Positions 37,473-47,247 are shown, counted from the stretch's first letter. The stretch: 64,000 bases of DNA from Pseudorhodoferax soli (GCF_003337555.1 NZ_QPJK01000010.1:213768-277767); one strand, 5' to 3'. Notes: generated by a model from the letters alone, not told the origin. A program made the numbers and translations.

Positions 37473-38081
37473 ATGCCGTTGTGCTCGTGGCCCTTCACAC
37501 GCTGGTATCGCGCAAAATTGGTCAACGTGAACGCCGTCAAGAAGAAGTCAAAACCAGGTGAGTCGTTCGTCGACCACCATGCTGTCGAGCGCGCTGTAGA
37601 AAAGCTTGCCGAGCGCTGCTCGCTTCTTCTCGCAAGGGTCAAGCATTGGAGAGAAGAGCGGCTTCGAACTGACAGGTACATGTCGGTCGCCGAGGCTGCC
37701 GCCGCGCTCGGGCTGCAGCAGCGAACCGTACTCCGTCGCATCGCTCACCGGAAGCTGATTGCGCTTTGGAGCACTGAAGCCGGGAGGTACAGAGTTCTTG
37801 CATGTTCGTTGGCCTTAACCCCGCAGGACACGAAGATCTTGATGGACGCGGTGGACGGTAGCAATGGTTTTCTCGAGTGGTATCTCGAGACACCTCAAGT
37901 CAAGCTCAACGGCATGAGACCGCTTGACTTGATCGTGGCGTCCGAGAACCATTCACGGGCGGCCAGAGCCAAGCGCAGGCGACTTGTCGAAAGCCTCGCC
38001 GAGTTGGGCAGTTCGATCTTTTCCACCGAGTTCGACCGCCTGCGACTTAGCAGGGCAAGCCAAGACTTGTTGCTTGCATGA
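37473..38081 (+). CDS. HTH protein with ParS/MbcA-like C-terminus, paralogue A
   Basis: 202 residues. A MerR/excisionase-type helix-turn-helix (YMSVAEAAAALGLQQRTVLRRI) lies at about 69-90, and the segment FLEWYLETPQVKLNGMRPLDLI near 131-152 matches the WLxxPxxxLxGxxPxDLL pattern of Xre-MbcA-ParS antitoxin tails. The start is uncertain: AGGAG directly abuts ATG 37473. Its stop overlaps the start of a paralogue (ATGA), so the two are made together. No RES/MbcT toxin gene is adjacent. Confidence 0.55.
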   Translation: MPLCSWPFTRWYRAKLVNVNAVKKKSKPGESFVDHHAVERAVEKLAERCSLLLARVKHWREERLRTDRYMSVAEAAAALGLQQRTVLRRIAHRKLIALWSTEAGRYRVLACSLALTPQDTKILMDAVDGSNGFLEWYLETPQVKLNGMRPLDLIVASENHSRAARAKRRRLVESLAELGSSIFSTEFDRLRLSRASQDLLLA

Positions 38082-38557
38082 GCCGAGCCTGGAAGAAGCT
38101 GCTCGAGAAGGGCATTCGCAACCAGGACGCCGATCTCCTGACTGACGAGTTCGTTTCGATCGACGAAGCTGCGCAGTTGCTTCGTGTTCATGTGCGCTCC
38201 GTGCAGCGCCGCGTGCGCGAACGCAGCCTTCTCACGCTGCGGAGCTTTTCAACCAAGGAGATCCGGATCCCTGCCTGGACCTTGGGCTTTAGGCCTCGAG
38301 ACACCAGAGCGCTGCTCGCAGAAGTCGGTGATCATCATTGGCACCTATACCTGTTTCTTCGCGAGCCGATCGGCGGCTTGTCCGCTCTCACGCCGGAACA
38401 AATGCTTGTGCCGCTCGACCAACTGCGTCGCGTTCCGCGAGCCTACCGTGAGGACTTGATCGAACGGTTAGGCGGTCGCAACGAAACGCTCGTGGCCAAG
38501 ATCATCGAACTGTTGAGAGACCAGATGCAAGGCACCGACGGCTCGGGCTTTGGATGA
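38078..38557 (+). CDS. HTH protein, paralogue B of preceding gene
   Basis: 159 residues with the same layout as the gene before it: helix-turn-helix FVSIDEAAQLLRVHVRSVQRRV, a short beta region, then LYLFLREPIGGLSALTPEQML in the place of the ParS-like motif. The two align over about 90 residues and clearly arose by duplication. The antitoxin-like signature is more eroded here. Four-base overlap with the first copy suggests a heterodimer or sequential regulators. Confidence 0.55.
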   Translation: MSRAWKKLLEKGIRNQDADLLTDEFVSIDEAAQLLRVHVRSVQRRVRERSLLTLRSFSTKEIRIPAWTLGFRPRDTRALLAEVGDHHWHLYLFLREPIGGLSALTPEQMLVPLDQLRRVPRAYREDLIERLGGRNETLVAKIIELLRDQMQGTDGSGFG

Positions 38558-38562
38558 CACCG

Positions 38563-38990
38563 GTAGCCCAGCGACGCCAAGCCTTGGAGCACGGCATTGC
38601 GACGCGCTCGTGCCGCATTCGCGCGCGTTTCCGCCTCCACCATGCGACGACAAGCCTCAATCTGCGAAGCGAGGCGCTGCGAATCCCCCGACGCAACGGC
38701 AGCACCCAGCTCAGCACGCACCGGTGCCAGCTCGGATCGATCGATCTCTGCGATCGACGTCAGCAGCTCCGTCGCCTCGACAGTCAAAGCAGCCCAGGCC
38801 TTGGCCTGCTTGACTGCGTTGGCAACTTGGACCTGCAGACTGTCCAACAGCATGCTGCGCCGCTGCGGGCTTTCCTGCGCCAGGATGCTTGTGAGCCGCT
38901 CCTCGAATGCCTCGACTTCCCGCGCCTCTCGCGCATGCTGACGCAGAAGCTCCAGATGCCGAGCCAACGAGCTGACCCGTCCATCGACGA
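38563..38990 (-). pseudogene. Remnant of an island-type coiled-coil protein
   Basis: On the minus strand a continuous frame reads SLARHLELLRQHAREAREVE through NAVLQGLASLGY, an Ala/Glu/Arg-rich coiled coil like conserved hypothetical proteins of ICEs and plasmids. Both ends are lost: the C-terminus at about 38563 beside the preceding gene, the N-terminus at about 38990 where IS66 sequence begins. A dead fragment. Confidence 0.5.
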
Positions 38991-39907
38991 CGTCGTCTAC
39001 GCTGGCGCAGTGGGTCGGCGAGTGCGGGGCGCAGTTGCAGCCGCTGGTCAACGCGCTGGCGGAGGAGTTGCGCCGCCATGCGGTGCTGCACGCCGACGAG
39101 ACGCCGGTGTCCATGCTCAAGCCCAAGCACCTGAGCGACGGCAAGACGCACAAGGCCTACATCTGGTCGTACTGCACCACGAGCTTCAACGCGACGAAGG
39201 CCGTGGTCTTCCAATTCGCCGAAGGCCGCAGCGGCGAGAACGTTCAGCAGTTCCTGCAGCTCGACACTCCGCAAGCCTGGCAGGGCACGCTGGTCACCGA
39301 TGGCTTCAGCGGCTACACCGCCACGACGACCAAGGGCGTGACGTCGGCGCAATGCATGGCGCACGCGCGCCGCAAGTTCAACGACCTGTGGGCCAACCAC
39401 CGCAGCGAGGTCGGCCGCCAAGCGCTGCGCTACTTCCAGGTGCTGTTCAGGATCGAGCGCGAGATCGAAGATCTGCCTGGCGATGAGCGAAGGCAGATGC
39501 GGCAGCGCAAGTCACGTCGGGTGTTGGCCGCCTTGCATCGCTGGTTGCTCAGACAGCGGCAGCTGGTGCCGCCGGGCTCGGCCACGATGAAGGCCATCGA
39601 CTACAGCTTGAAGCGCTGGACGCAACTCACGCGCTTCGTGCAGGACGGCGACGTGCCGATCTCCAACAACTGGGTGGAGAACCAGATCCGGCCCATTGCC
39701 ATCGGCCGCTCGAACTGGCTGTTCGCCGGCAGCCTGCGCGCGGGCCAGCGGGCGGCGGCAATCATGAGCCTGCTGCACTCGGCGCGCATCAACGGGCATG
39801 AGCCCTACGCGTACATCAAGAACGTGTTGGAGCGGCTGCCCACGCACCCGGCCAGCCGCATTGACGAGTTGCTGCCGCATCGCTGGACGCCTGCTGCATC
39901 CGCGTAG
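38991..39907 (+). pseudogene. IS66-family transposase (TnpC), 5'-truncated
   Basis: About 305 C-terminal residues of the IS66 DDE transposase (normally around 510). Homology begins at STLAQWVGECG and includes LHADETPVSML (first Asp), LVTDGFSGY (second Asp), NNWVENQIRPIAIGR (catalytic Glu) and the terminal SARINGHEPYAYI. The N-terminal zinc-finger and leucine-zipper parts and the tnpA/tnpB genes are missing, so the copy is dead. Confidence 0.87.
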
Positions 39908-39944
39908 CAGCGCGCCAGATCAAGGGATTGCAAATCCGTCCAGG

Positions 39945-40136
39945 TGAGTTGGCCGGACGGATACAGCCGTACGCGGCGTCGGCAGCTGTGTTGCGCCCCA
40001 ACTCGCGGCTGATGGTCGATGGCGCACGCCTCAGCAGGCGGGCTATCGCCCGTACACCGCATTTGCGCTGGAGCATGCTCGCAATCGTCATGCGGTCTTC
40101 GGGCTGGAGATGGTCGTATCGGATGGCGGGCTTCAT
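39945..40136 (-). pseudogene. IS30-family transposase, N-terminal fragment
   Basis: From ATG 40136 the minus strand reads about 60 residues typical of an IS30 N-terminus: YDHLQPEDRMTIASMLQRK and the helix-turn-helix RAIARLLRRAPSTISREL. Homology is lost near 39945 where sequence adjoining the IS66 fragment begins. The outer end (GGTGTTGC at 40157-40164, then TTGAGGCC) looks like the terminal repeat of the same IS type as the partial copy at the right edge. Confidence 0.75.
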
Positions 40137-40804
40137 GTGAACACCTTACTTCAAGGGGTGTTGCACTTCAGATTTGAGGCCGCCATCAGATTTGCGGACG
40201 AACCGCGGCCGGCATCGTGGTTCACCGTTTCCGGCCCCTCTCGCCCAGCGTCTGACTAGGGCAAACATAGTTGGTCGAGGTTGAAGAGCCCAAGTCCATG
40301 ATTTTGCAGCGCGTCGCGTGCGATGCAAAGTTCGTCGGAGTGGTGCTCACACCGGCGGTCACCCTACGCTCAAAAATAAAGCTCGTCGAGATCATCCACG
40401 GCCGCAACGAACGCTGCGCAACCCGTGATGAAGCAGTGAACCGCCCTGGGGCGGTTCACTGTGCTGGCAAGCTGCAGCTGACTGCATTGCGCCCTGAGCC
40501 GACATCCACGGCCCTGAATCCGGCGCCACGAAGCGGTCGGGCCGGTACGCCGGCCCCCCGTGGAGGGCTCACACGGATAGACGGTACTCAGGGCGACAGA
40601 GGCGCAGCGCGCGGCTAGAGACCTTGCAGGCCAGCCGCCCGCTCCCAGAGGCGGTGTACGGCCGGGACTACTTCGTCGCAGCCACCGCCGACGAGAGCCG
40701 TTCAATCGGGATCGGTTTGAAGGAACGGCCCACGAGGACAGGACCTCTTCATCCCGATCATTCAAGCCATACGCAGCTTCACACTTGCCGCCGCGGTTAG
40801 CTCG
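40137..40804. other. Long region without a gene, contains one strong stem-loop
   Basis: About 670 bases with the IS30 end at the left (to about 40180). No frame has coding support. It holds the 12-base-pair stem-loop at 40434-40461 described separately. Confidence 0.45.
40434..40461. repeat. Perfect 12-bp stem-loop
   Basis: CAGTGAACCGCC, a CTGG loop and GGCGGTTCACTG form a perfect 12-base-pair hairpin. No T-run follows on either strand, so it is not a standard terminator. It could be a recombination or replication site, a protein-binding dyad or part of an RNA. Confidence 0.6.
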
Positions 40805-41107
40805 TCAGCCAGGCAACTTGGCCGCCAGCAGATCGATCTTCTCGATGTTCGGCGGTGTACTAAGCAAGGCGCCCGCGTTCGCCATCAACGCGGCGGCGAT
40901 CGGTCCGTGCAGGTGAGCCTCGCGGCCGGCCTCGTCCGCAAAAGCGTCAAAGACGCCGAACGTCGATGGGCCGAACTTCAATGCGAACCAGGCGGTGGTG
41001 CCCGACTCGGCGTTGGCGAGCGGCAACGCGCCTCGCAGAAAGTCGGCAACGGCAGCTTCCTGGCCAGGCTTGGCTTCGAGGCGGACGAACAGGGCGAACT
41101 TGGTCAT
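40805..41107 (-). CDS. ABM-domain (YgiN-like) small monooxygenase-type protein
   Basis: 100 residues forming one antibiotic-biosynthesis-monooxygenase ferredoxin-like fold (FALFVRLEAKPGQEAAVADFL at the start, FGVFDAFADEAGREAHL in the middle). Such dimeric proteins oxidise quinols or act in heme or aldehyde handling without cofactors. Divergent from a GlxA-type regulator that probably controls it; 109 bases separate the starts. Confidence 0.8.
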   Translation of the reverse strand: MTKFALFVRLEAKPGQEAAVADFLRGALPLANAESGTTAWFALKFGPSTFGVFDAFADEAGREAHLHGPIAAALMANAGALLSTPPNIEKIDLLAAKLPG

Positions 41108-41183
41108 GGAGCGATCCTCTGGTTGAACGGGTGACAGCGTTGGCGAGTGCGAAGTCTCGGGCGCGGCGGCAGTTTCCGCGAGT

Positions 41184-41216
41184 GGCAGAAATGCCAACAT
41201 TGATATCATTTCTGCC
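41184..41216. promoter_or_regulatory. 10-bp perfect inverted repeat abutting the regulator start
   Basis: GGCAGAAATG at 41184-41193 and CATTTCTGCC at 41207-41216 are perfect inverse copies with a 13-base AT-rich spacer; the right arm ends at the base before the ATG at 41217. A dyad here would block translation initiation or transcription of the regulator; autoregulation is likely. Confidence 0.65.
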
Positions 41217-42179
41217 ATGAAACTACACCTTGTTGTTCTCGATGGCGTGTTCGACCTGGGTCTTGCTGCACTCATGGACACACTGAGCACGGCCAATGAA
41301 TTGGCGGGCTCGCTCGCACAGGCGCCGCCGCCCATCGACGTCACGGTGGTCGGCGTTCGGCGTCGCGTTCGCACCGCGCACGGTCTGACGGTACCGGTCG
41401 TGCCAGTGCACCGCGTGCAAAACCCTGACGTTGTTCTGGTGCCCGCGCTCGGCGCCAAGATGCCAGACGCGCTCGCCGCGCGTCTCGCGCATGCGGACGT
41501 GGCCGATGCGGTCGTCGCGTTGCAGCAATGGTCAAGCGCCGGCGCGGCCACTGGCGCCGCCTGCACCGGCACCTTCTTGCTGGCGGAGAGCGCGCTGCTA
41601 GATGGCCAGCGCGCCACAACTTCGTGGTGGCTGGCGCCAATGTTTCGGCAGCGCTATCCGCACGTGGCGCTCGACGACTCCCGCATGCTTGTGAATTCGG
41701 CCGGCTTCACCACGGCCGGCGCCGCCTTGGCTCATCTCGACCTGGCGTTGAGCGTCGTGCGCAGCCGTAGCCCGGCGCTGGCGGCTCTGGCGGCGCGATA
41801 CCTGCTGGTAGAGGCCCGCGGCTCGCAAGCCGAGTTCGTGATCCCCGATCACCTGGCCCATGCCGACCCGGTGGTCGAGCGCTTTGAGGGCTGGGCCAGG
41901 CAGCAACTCGCGCACGGGTTCTGTCTCGCCGATGCGGCCGTCGCAGCGGGCGCGAGTGAACGCACCTTGGCGAGGCGCGTGCAAAGCGTGTTGGGCAAGA
42001 CACCCCTCTCGTACTTCCAGGATCTGCGCGTCGAGCGTGCGGTGCATCTGCTGCGAACCGGCAGCGAGAGCGTCGACCAAATTGCCGCTCAGATCGGCTA
42101 CTCCGACGGTGTGACCCTCCGCGCCTTGTTGCGACGCAAGCTGGGCCGCGGCGTGAGGGAGTTGCGCGCACGTGCCTGA
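41217..42179 (+). CDS. GlxA-family AraC-type transcriptional regulator
   Basis: 320 residues: an N-terminal DJ-1/PfpI-like amidotransferase-fold sensor (about 1-180; ACTGTFLLAESALLDGQRATTSWW contains the nucleophile-elbow Cys position) and a C-terminal double helix-turn-helix AraC domain (LADAAVAAGASERTLARRV and VDQIAAQIGYSDGVTLRALLRR). Such regulators sense small metabolites and often activate a divergent oxidoreductase gene, here the ABM-domain protein. No ribosome site is evident because the inverted repeat occupies that place, so a leaderless transcript is possible. Confidence 0.85.
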   Translation: MKLHLVVLDGVFDLGLAALMDTLSTANELAGSLAQAPPPIDVTVVGVRRRVRTAHGLTVPVVPVHRVQNPDVVLVPALGAKMPDALAARLAHADVADAVVALQQWSSAGAATGAACTGTFLLAESALLDGQRATTSWWLAPMFRQRYPHVALDDSRMLVNSAGFTTAGAALAHLDLALSVVRSRSPALAALAARYLLVEARGSQAEFVIPDHLAHADPVVERFEGWARQQLAHGFCLADAAVAAGASERTLARRVQSVLGKTPLSYFQDLRVERAVHLLRTGSESVDQIAAQIGYSDGVTLRALLRRKLGRGVRELRARA

Positions 42180-42539
42180 TCGGCGCCGCGTGGTGCAGGT
42201 CGATGAAGTGGCCGAATGCTGCCGGTACTGAACGTCTGCAGATGGCCGTCTGCCGCCTGCCGTGGCTGGCGGCTACGCGCCCGTTGCAGTCTGCTGCGTT
42301 GCGTGCTTGAACGTCAGGTCTGTAGTAGTCAGCTGCCGTTCGCATGCGTGTCGGTCCGATGCCAGGCACGTCCAGCAGAGAGCCGATCCCACCTGTACAC
42401 CGCGCCGCGGTGAAGGATTGGGCAAAGGAGCGGATTGGCCTTCCGTGGCAGGGGCCACGGCGCGGCTACTTTACTGAAGCGTCACTGTCCGCGCGCTGCG
42501 CAAACGATGTGCGCTCCAGTTCTTTACGCTTATCAGCGT
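42180..42539. other. 360-base region without a supported gene
   Basis: Between the convergent GlxA-type regulator and the copper ATPase. No ribosome site with a familiar protein, and no T-tailed hairpin, was found. Confidence 0.4.
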
Positions 42540-44837
42540 TCAGTCCAGCTTGAGCCCTCGCAGGCGCAGCGCATTGGCAATAACGCTCACCGATGACAGC
42601 GCCATGGCGGCAGCAGCGACAACCGGCGACAGCAAGAGCCCGAAGAACGGGTACAGCACGCCCGCCGCGAGCGGTATTCCCGCGACGTTGTAGGCGAACG
42701 AAAGCACCAGGTTCTGGCGGATGTTGCGCATCGTTGCGCGCGACAGCGTTCGCGCACGAACAATACCCATGAGGTCACCCTTCAGGAGGGTCACGCCGGC
42801 ACTTTCCATCGCAACATCCGTCCCGGTGCCCATGGCGATGCCCACGGTCGCCTGGGCCAGGGCAGGCGCATCGTTGACGCCGTCGCCGGCCATCGCGACC
42901 GTGCGACCTTCGCCCTGCAGCCGCTTCACGACGGCCGCCTTGTCTTCGGGGAGAACGTCCGCGACCACTTCGTCAATGCCGAGCTGCTGGCCGACGGCCT
43001 GGGCGGTCGTCTTGCCGTCACCGGTCAACATGACCACGCGCATCCCGATGGCTTTGAGTTCCTCTAGCGCCTGCTGCGTGGTCTGCTTGATGGGATCGGC
43101 AATGGCAACGAAGCCCGCCAGTTGACCATTGATGGCGACGAAGATCACAGTGGCGGCGTTGCGCCTGTGCTGTTCGGCAATGCCTTCGAGCGCCGATGCA
43201 TCCACACCGGATTCAGCAAGGAACTTCAAGCTGCCGGAGATGACCGCCGTACCCGCCACGGTGCCAACGACGCCTTTCCCCACTGGCGAGTCGAAGTCCG
43301 AGACAGGGGACAGTTCAAGCTTGCGCTCCTGCGCGTCGGCAACGATGGCCAGGGCCAGGGGATGCTCGCTTGCCCGCTCCACGCTGGCGAGCTTCCGGAG
43401 CACATCCTGCGGCGTGAAGCCTTGCGCCGCTTCGATGTGAACGACCTTAGGGCGGCCCTCGGTCAACGTCCCGGTCTTGTCGATCACAAGGGTGTCGACC
43501 TTTTCCATTTTCTCCAGCGCTTCGGCGTCACGGATCAGCATGCCGAGCTGCGCCCCCTTGCCCACGCCGACCATGATGGACATGGGCGTGGCCAGTCCAA
43601 GCGCGCAGGGGCACGCGATGATGAGCACGGCAACCGAGGTCACAAGCGCATAGCTGAAGGCCGGCGACGGCCCCCAGACGAGCCAGACCATGAAGGTCGC
43701 CAGTGCCACGAGCATTACCACTGGCACGAACCAGCCGGCGACCTGGTCGGCCATGCGCTGGATCGGTGCCCTGCTGCGCTGGGCCGCCGCCACCATGTGG
43801 ACGATCTGCGACAGCAAGGTGTCGGCCCCGACCTTCTCCGCCCGCATCACGAAGCCGCCGGTCTGGTTCATCGTTCCCGCCGTGACCTTCGATCCGACGG
43901 ACTTGGCAACCGGCACCGGTTCGCCGGTCACCATTGATTCGTCGACGTTGCCCTTGCCCTCGGTCAGCTCGCCATCGACCGGTACCTTCTCGCCTGGCCG
44001 CACGCGCAGAAGGTCGCCGACCTGAATGGCATCAACCTGGACTGTTGCGTCCGCACCGTTGGCGTCCACCTTCACCGCGGTCTTGGGGGCCAGGTGCAAC
44101 AAGGCCTTGATGGCCCCGGACGTTTTCTCCCGCGCACGCAGTTCCAGCACTTGCCCGAGCAGGACGAGCACGGTGATGACTGCCGCTGCCTCGAAGTAGA
44201 CGGCAACGGCCCCGTTGTCGCTTCTCAGCGCCTGGGGAAACAGTTGAGGCATCAGCGTTGCGACGATGCTGTAGAGCCATGCCGCGCCGGTGCCGAGCGC
44301 GATGAGCGTGAACATGTTGAGGCTTCGGTTCTTGATCGAAGCTGCCCCCCGGGCGAAGAACGGCCAGCCGGCCCACAGCACCACTGGTGTTGCCAGCAGC
44401 AGTTGCACCCAGTTGGAGGTTTGCTGCGCAATCAGGTGATGGATGTTGAAGACATGGCCGCCCATCTCCAGCGCGAAGACAGGGGCGGTCAGGACGGCGC
44501 CGATCCACAGGCGGCGCCGCATGTCCGTCAGCTCCGGGCTTTCACCTTGATCCTCCGTGGCAAGCAGCGGCTCCAATGCCATGCCGCAGATGGGGCAGGT
44601 GCCAGGGCCGATCTGGCGCACTTGCGGATGCATGGGACAGGTGTACTCGGCCTGGCCGGGTGAACTGGCACGTGGCTGGGGCGCACCATCCCCCGGGGCG
44701 GCAGGGTGGTGGTGATGACCCGCATGACCGTGCTGGCACTGCGCACTATGTGCGCCCTGGCCCGGACCGTCGTTGTGTCCGCTCGATGCGGGATGAGGCG
44801 CCTGGTGGCCGGCGGGGTGGTGGTGTTCGTTTGGCAT
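42540..44837 (-). CDS. copA: Copper/silver-translocating P1B-type ATPase
   Basis: 765-residue efflux pump that exports Cu(I)/Ag(I) from the cytoplasm using ATP. The N-terminus is a His-rich tail plus a heavy-metal-binding YHS-like domain ([19 protein letters not shown]; about residues 65-90) in place of the usual CxxC domain, as in SilP/CopF. The metal-site CPC is C409-P-C411, the phosphorylated Asp is D453 in DKTGT, followed by [10 protein letters not shown] and the last-helix [22 protein letters not shown] precedes the ATG. It is divergent from the resistance operon at 45014. Confidence 0.92.
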   Translation of the reverse strand: MPNEHHHPAGHQAPHPASSGHNDGPGQGAHSAQCQHGHAGHHHHPAAPGDGAPQPRASSPGQAEYTCPMHPQVRQIGPGTCPICGMALEPLLATEDQGESPELTDMRRRLWIGAVLTAPVFALEMGGHVFNIHHLIAQQTSNWVQLLLATPVVLWAGWPFFARGAASIKNRSLNMFTLIALGTGAAWLYSIVATLMPQLFPQALRSDNGAVAVYFEAAAVITVLVLLGQVLELRAREKTSGAIKALLHLAPKTAVKVDANGADATVQVDAIQVGDLLRVRPGEKVPVDGELTEGKGNVDESMVTGEPVPVAKSVGSKVTAGTMNQTGGFVMRAEKVGADTLLSQIVHMVAAAQRSRAPIQRMADQVAGWFVPVVMLVALATFMVWLVWGPSPAFSYALVTSVAVLIIACPCALGLATPMSIMVGVGKGAQLGMLIRDAEALEKMEKVDTLVIDKTGTLTEGRPKVVHIEAAQGFTPQDVLRKLASVERASEHPLALAIVADAQERKLELSPVSDFDSPVGKGVVGTVAGTAVISGSLKFLAESGVDASALEGIAEQHRRNAATVIFVAINGQLAGFVAIADPIKQTTQQALEELKAIGMRVVMLTGDGKTTAQAVGQQLGIDEVVADVLPEDKAAVVKRLQGEGRTVAMAGDGVNDAPALAQATVGIAMGTGTDVAMESAGVTLLKGDLMGIVRARTLSRATMRNIRQNLVLSFAYNVAGIPLAAGVLYPFFGLLLSPVVAAAAMALSSVSVIANALRLRGLKLD

Positions 44838-44932
44838 GTCGGACTCTCCGGTTGACCAGTCTCACGATTGACACCGTTGGAAGGTCAAGGGCTTCACACG
44901 CAGGTTCTGCGATACGCGTGCGCCTTGTCGTG

Positions 44933-44963
44933 TTGACCTTGTCACAGTGGGAAGGTCTAGGAT
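44933..44963 (+). promoter_or_regulatory. MerR/CueR-type promoter of copper operon
   Basis: A -35 box TTGACC (44933-44938) and a -10 box TAGGAT (44958-44963) are separated by 19 bases, the stretched spacing needed by MerR-family activators. The spacer holds the dyad GACCTT(11 bases)AAGGTC. A related TTGACCTTCC element faces the ATPase gene on the other strand at about 44870-44890. No cueR or copRS gene is in the window, so the regulator acts from elsewhere. Confidence 0.65.
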
Positions 44964-45013
44964 GGCTAAAATTTAATGGCTAGCCCGGCATTGTTCTGCC
45001 GCGCGCGCTCTAC

Positions 45014-45403
45014 GTGAAACTGCTTCGCATCTGGCTTCTTGTGCTGCTCGCTGTATCGCTACCCATCAGGGGTGCGATGGCTGCAGCCATGGTCTGTCCG
45101 CCGGCAAGCGGCATGCCAGCCAAGCACGCTAGCGAGCACCACGCGGATCACGGCCACGGCGACCAGGTCCACGACCAGGCCGACCATTCGCACCACGATG
45201 AGAAGACAGCTGACCATTCCCATGCGTCGGGCCCCGACAAGTGCAACATGTGCTCGGCCTCGTGTTCGACACCTCCAGTGCCCAGCGCTGCAGCCGGGCT
45301 GGGTACGCCGGTCGAACTGAGTACGGCCGGTTTTCCCCACCTCTTCGCTCCTGCGCCGACGTTCCAGTCGGACGGCCAGGACCGACCCCCACGAACCATC
45401 TGA
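45014..45403 (+). CDS. Secreted His-rich protein, CopL/DUF2946-like
   Basis: 129 residues from a GTG. A signal peptide (LLRIWLLVLLAVSLPIRGAMA) leads to a mature region packed with His (HASEHHADHGHGDQVHDQ, HSHHDE) and a CNMCSASC motif, all potential Cu ligands. Similar short proteins head cop operons and are needed for full copper tolerance. First gene after the MerR-type promoter. A 7-bp hairpin (GGCCTCC-GCT-GGAGGCC, 45412-45428) lies behind its stop and may attenuate the transcript. Confidence 0.7.
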   Translation: MKLLRIWLLVLLAVSLPIRGAMAAAMVCPPASGMPAKHASEHHADHGHGDQVHDQADHSHHDEKTADHSHASGPDKCNMCSASCSTPPVPSAAAGLGTPVELSTAGFPHLFAPAPTFQSDGQDRPPRTI

Positions 45404-45508
45404 CCCTTTGAGGCCTCCGCTGGAGGCCCGATGGGGCTCGTGCGTCCGCTTCGCGCAGGCATGAGCGTCTGCTGGCACCTCGCCAGCTTTCTCACATGGT
45501 TTTGAACA

Positions 45509-45847
45509 ATGAACAAGCTCGCTCACGGCTTGGCACCTGCGCTGGTGCTGTGCCTGCCGCTTGGTGTGCTGGCCCAGTCCGCCAGTAGCCAAGCAGAAGA
45601 TTCCAACGCGCCTTCCCCGGCGCTGCGCTACCAGTCCGCTTTCTCCGACTACAAGCCCTGGCAGGACATCAAGCCGGGCAACTGGCGGCACCTGAACGAT
45701 GCGCTGGTGGCCACGCCTGCGGGCAAGGCCGGCGGTCACGCCGGCCATGCGATGCCATCGGCATCGGGTGGACCAGCCGCGCCGGCTCCGGTCACTCCCT
45801 CGGCCACGCCCCATGGTGGCCACTCCATGCACGGAGGCAAGCCATGA
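45509..45847 (+). CDS. Small periplasmic protein of copper operon
   Basis: 112 residues with a signal peptide (to about residue 23, ending VLAQ), a conserved-looking SAFSDYKPWQDIKPGNWRHLND segment (written here as one motif at residues 44-65) and a His/Met-rich C-terminus (GGHAGHAMPS, GGHSMHGGKP). Proteins of this layout occur directly before TolC-like genes in copper or silver clusters. Its stop overlaps the next ATG. Confidence 0.65.
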   Translation: MNKLAHGLAPALVLCLPLGVLAQSASSQAEDSNAPSPALRYQSAFSDYKPWQDIKPGNWRHLNDALVATPAGKAGGHAGHAMPSASGGPAAPAPVTPSATPHGGHSMHGGKP

Positions 45848-47247
45848 TGCGGCTCACAGCGGCGGCCCTCGCCACACTGGTGCTGGCAGGTTGCGCCTCG
45901 TTCTCGCCCGATGGCGGCATGGACCGGGTGTCGGAGCTGGCCAAGGAACGCACAGGCCAGGCAATCGTGCCGCAGCGCACGACGCAAGACATCGACCAGG
46001 CACGCACCCGCGTGGCCGAACTCTTGAAGCAACCCCTGACGCCCGACGCAGCCGTCGAGCTGGCGTTGCTGAACAACCGAGGCTTGCAGGCAAGCTTCAG
46101 CCAGCTCGGCATCGCGGAGGCCGACCTTGTCCAGGCTGGCCGCCTGCGCAATCCTGTGTTCGGGTTCGGCCGCATGGCACTTGGTGGTGGCGCAGCGGAG
46201 ATCGAGCGCTCGGTGATGTTCGACGTGCTGGGCTTGCTCACCATGCCGGCGGCGACCCGGATCCAGCAGCGCAACTTCGAGCAAGTGCAGTATGCCGCGG
46301 CGTCCGAAGCCGTCGGTGTCGCGGCCGACACGCGGCGTGCCTATTTCGGCGCGGTGGCGGCACAGGAGATGGTCAAGTACCTGCGGCAGGTCAAGGACGC
46401 GGCTGACGCTTCCAATGAGCTGGCCAAGCGCATGCTGCGCGCAGGCAACTTCAACAAGCTGGCTCAGATGCGCGAGCAGGCGTTCTATGCCGACGCGACC
46501 GCGGGGTTGGCGCGCGCCGAGCAGCAGGCCGTGGCCGAACGCGAGCGACTCACGCGCTTGCTGGGGCTGTCCGGCGACCAACTCGACTTCGTCCTGCCCG
46601 AGCGCCTGCCCGAACTGCCGAAGTCGCCCACCACGCCGCAGAACGCAGAGCAGGTCGCCATCGCCAAGCGCCTGGACGTGCTGATGGCCAGGCGTGCAAC
46701 CGAGGCCACGGCGCAATCGCTCGGACTGACCAACGCCACGCGCTTCATCAATGGCCTGGAGGTGGGCTACCAGAACAAGAGCGAGACCGGCGAGCGCCGG
46801 CAGAACGGCTTTGAAATCGAACTGCCGATTCCCTTGTTCGACTTTGGCTCCGCGCGGTCCGCGCGCGCGGAGGCGACCTACATGCAGTCCGTGCACCGCA
46901 CGGCTGCGGTGGCCGTGAATGCGCGGTCGGAAGTGCGCGAGTCCTACGCTGCCTATCGCACCGCGTACGACCTTGCCAAGCACTACCGCGACGAGGTGGT
47001 TCCGCTGCGCAAGCGCATTTCCGAGGAGAACCTGCTGCGCTACAACGGCATGCTCATCGGTGTGTTCGAACTGCTGGCCGATGCGCGCGAGCAGGTCAGA
47101 GGGGTCACGGACTACGTCCAGGCGCTGCGCGATTTCTGGGTCGCGGAGACCAGCCTGCAGACAGCGCTCACCGGGCGTTCGCCAGGCGTCGGCTCCGGCC
47201 CTTCCGCAGCGCCCTCTGCAGCACCCGAACAGTCCGCCGGCCACTGA
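45844..47247 (+). CDS. TolC-family outer-membrane lipoprotein
   Basis: 467 residues. A lipobox LAGCAS puts the lipidated Cys near residue 18; two repeated helical hairpin domains of TolC/CusC type follow (LALLNNRGLQASFSQLGIAEADL, then IAKRLDVLMARRATEATAQSLG). Such trimers form outer-membrane channels for metal efflux. No CusA/CusB partners are present here, so it either works with distant pumps or has a separate role with the multicopper oxidase, as in many beta-proteobacterial copper islands. Confidence 0.85.
   Translation: MMRLTAAALATLVLAGCASFSPDGGMDRVSELAKERTGQAIVPQRTTQDIDQARTRVAELLKQPLTPDAAVELALLNNRGLQASFSQLGIAEADLVQAGRLRNPVFGFGRMALGGGAAEIERSVMFDVLGLLTMPAATRIQQRNFEQVQYAAASEAVGVAADTRRAYFGAVAAQEMVKYLRQVKDAADASNELAKRMLRAGNFNKLAQMREQAFYADATAGLARAEQQAVAERERLTRLLGLSGDQLDFVLPERLPELPKSPTTPQNAEQVAIAKRLDVLMARRATEATAQSLGLTNATRFINGLEVGYQNKSETGERRQNGFEIELPIPLFDFGSARSARAEATYMQSVHRTAAVAVNARSEVRESYAAYRTAYDLAKHYRDEVVPLRKRISEENLLRYNGMLIGVFELLADAREQVRGVTDYVQALRDFWVAETSLQTALTGRSPGVGSGPSAAPSAAPEQSAGH

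Noticed and set aside
45412..45428. Hairpin after the His-rich gene as a full terminator
   Set aside because: Seven-bp stem without a T-run and inside an apparent operon; at most an attenuating or processing hairpin.
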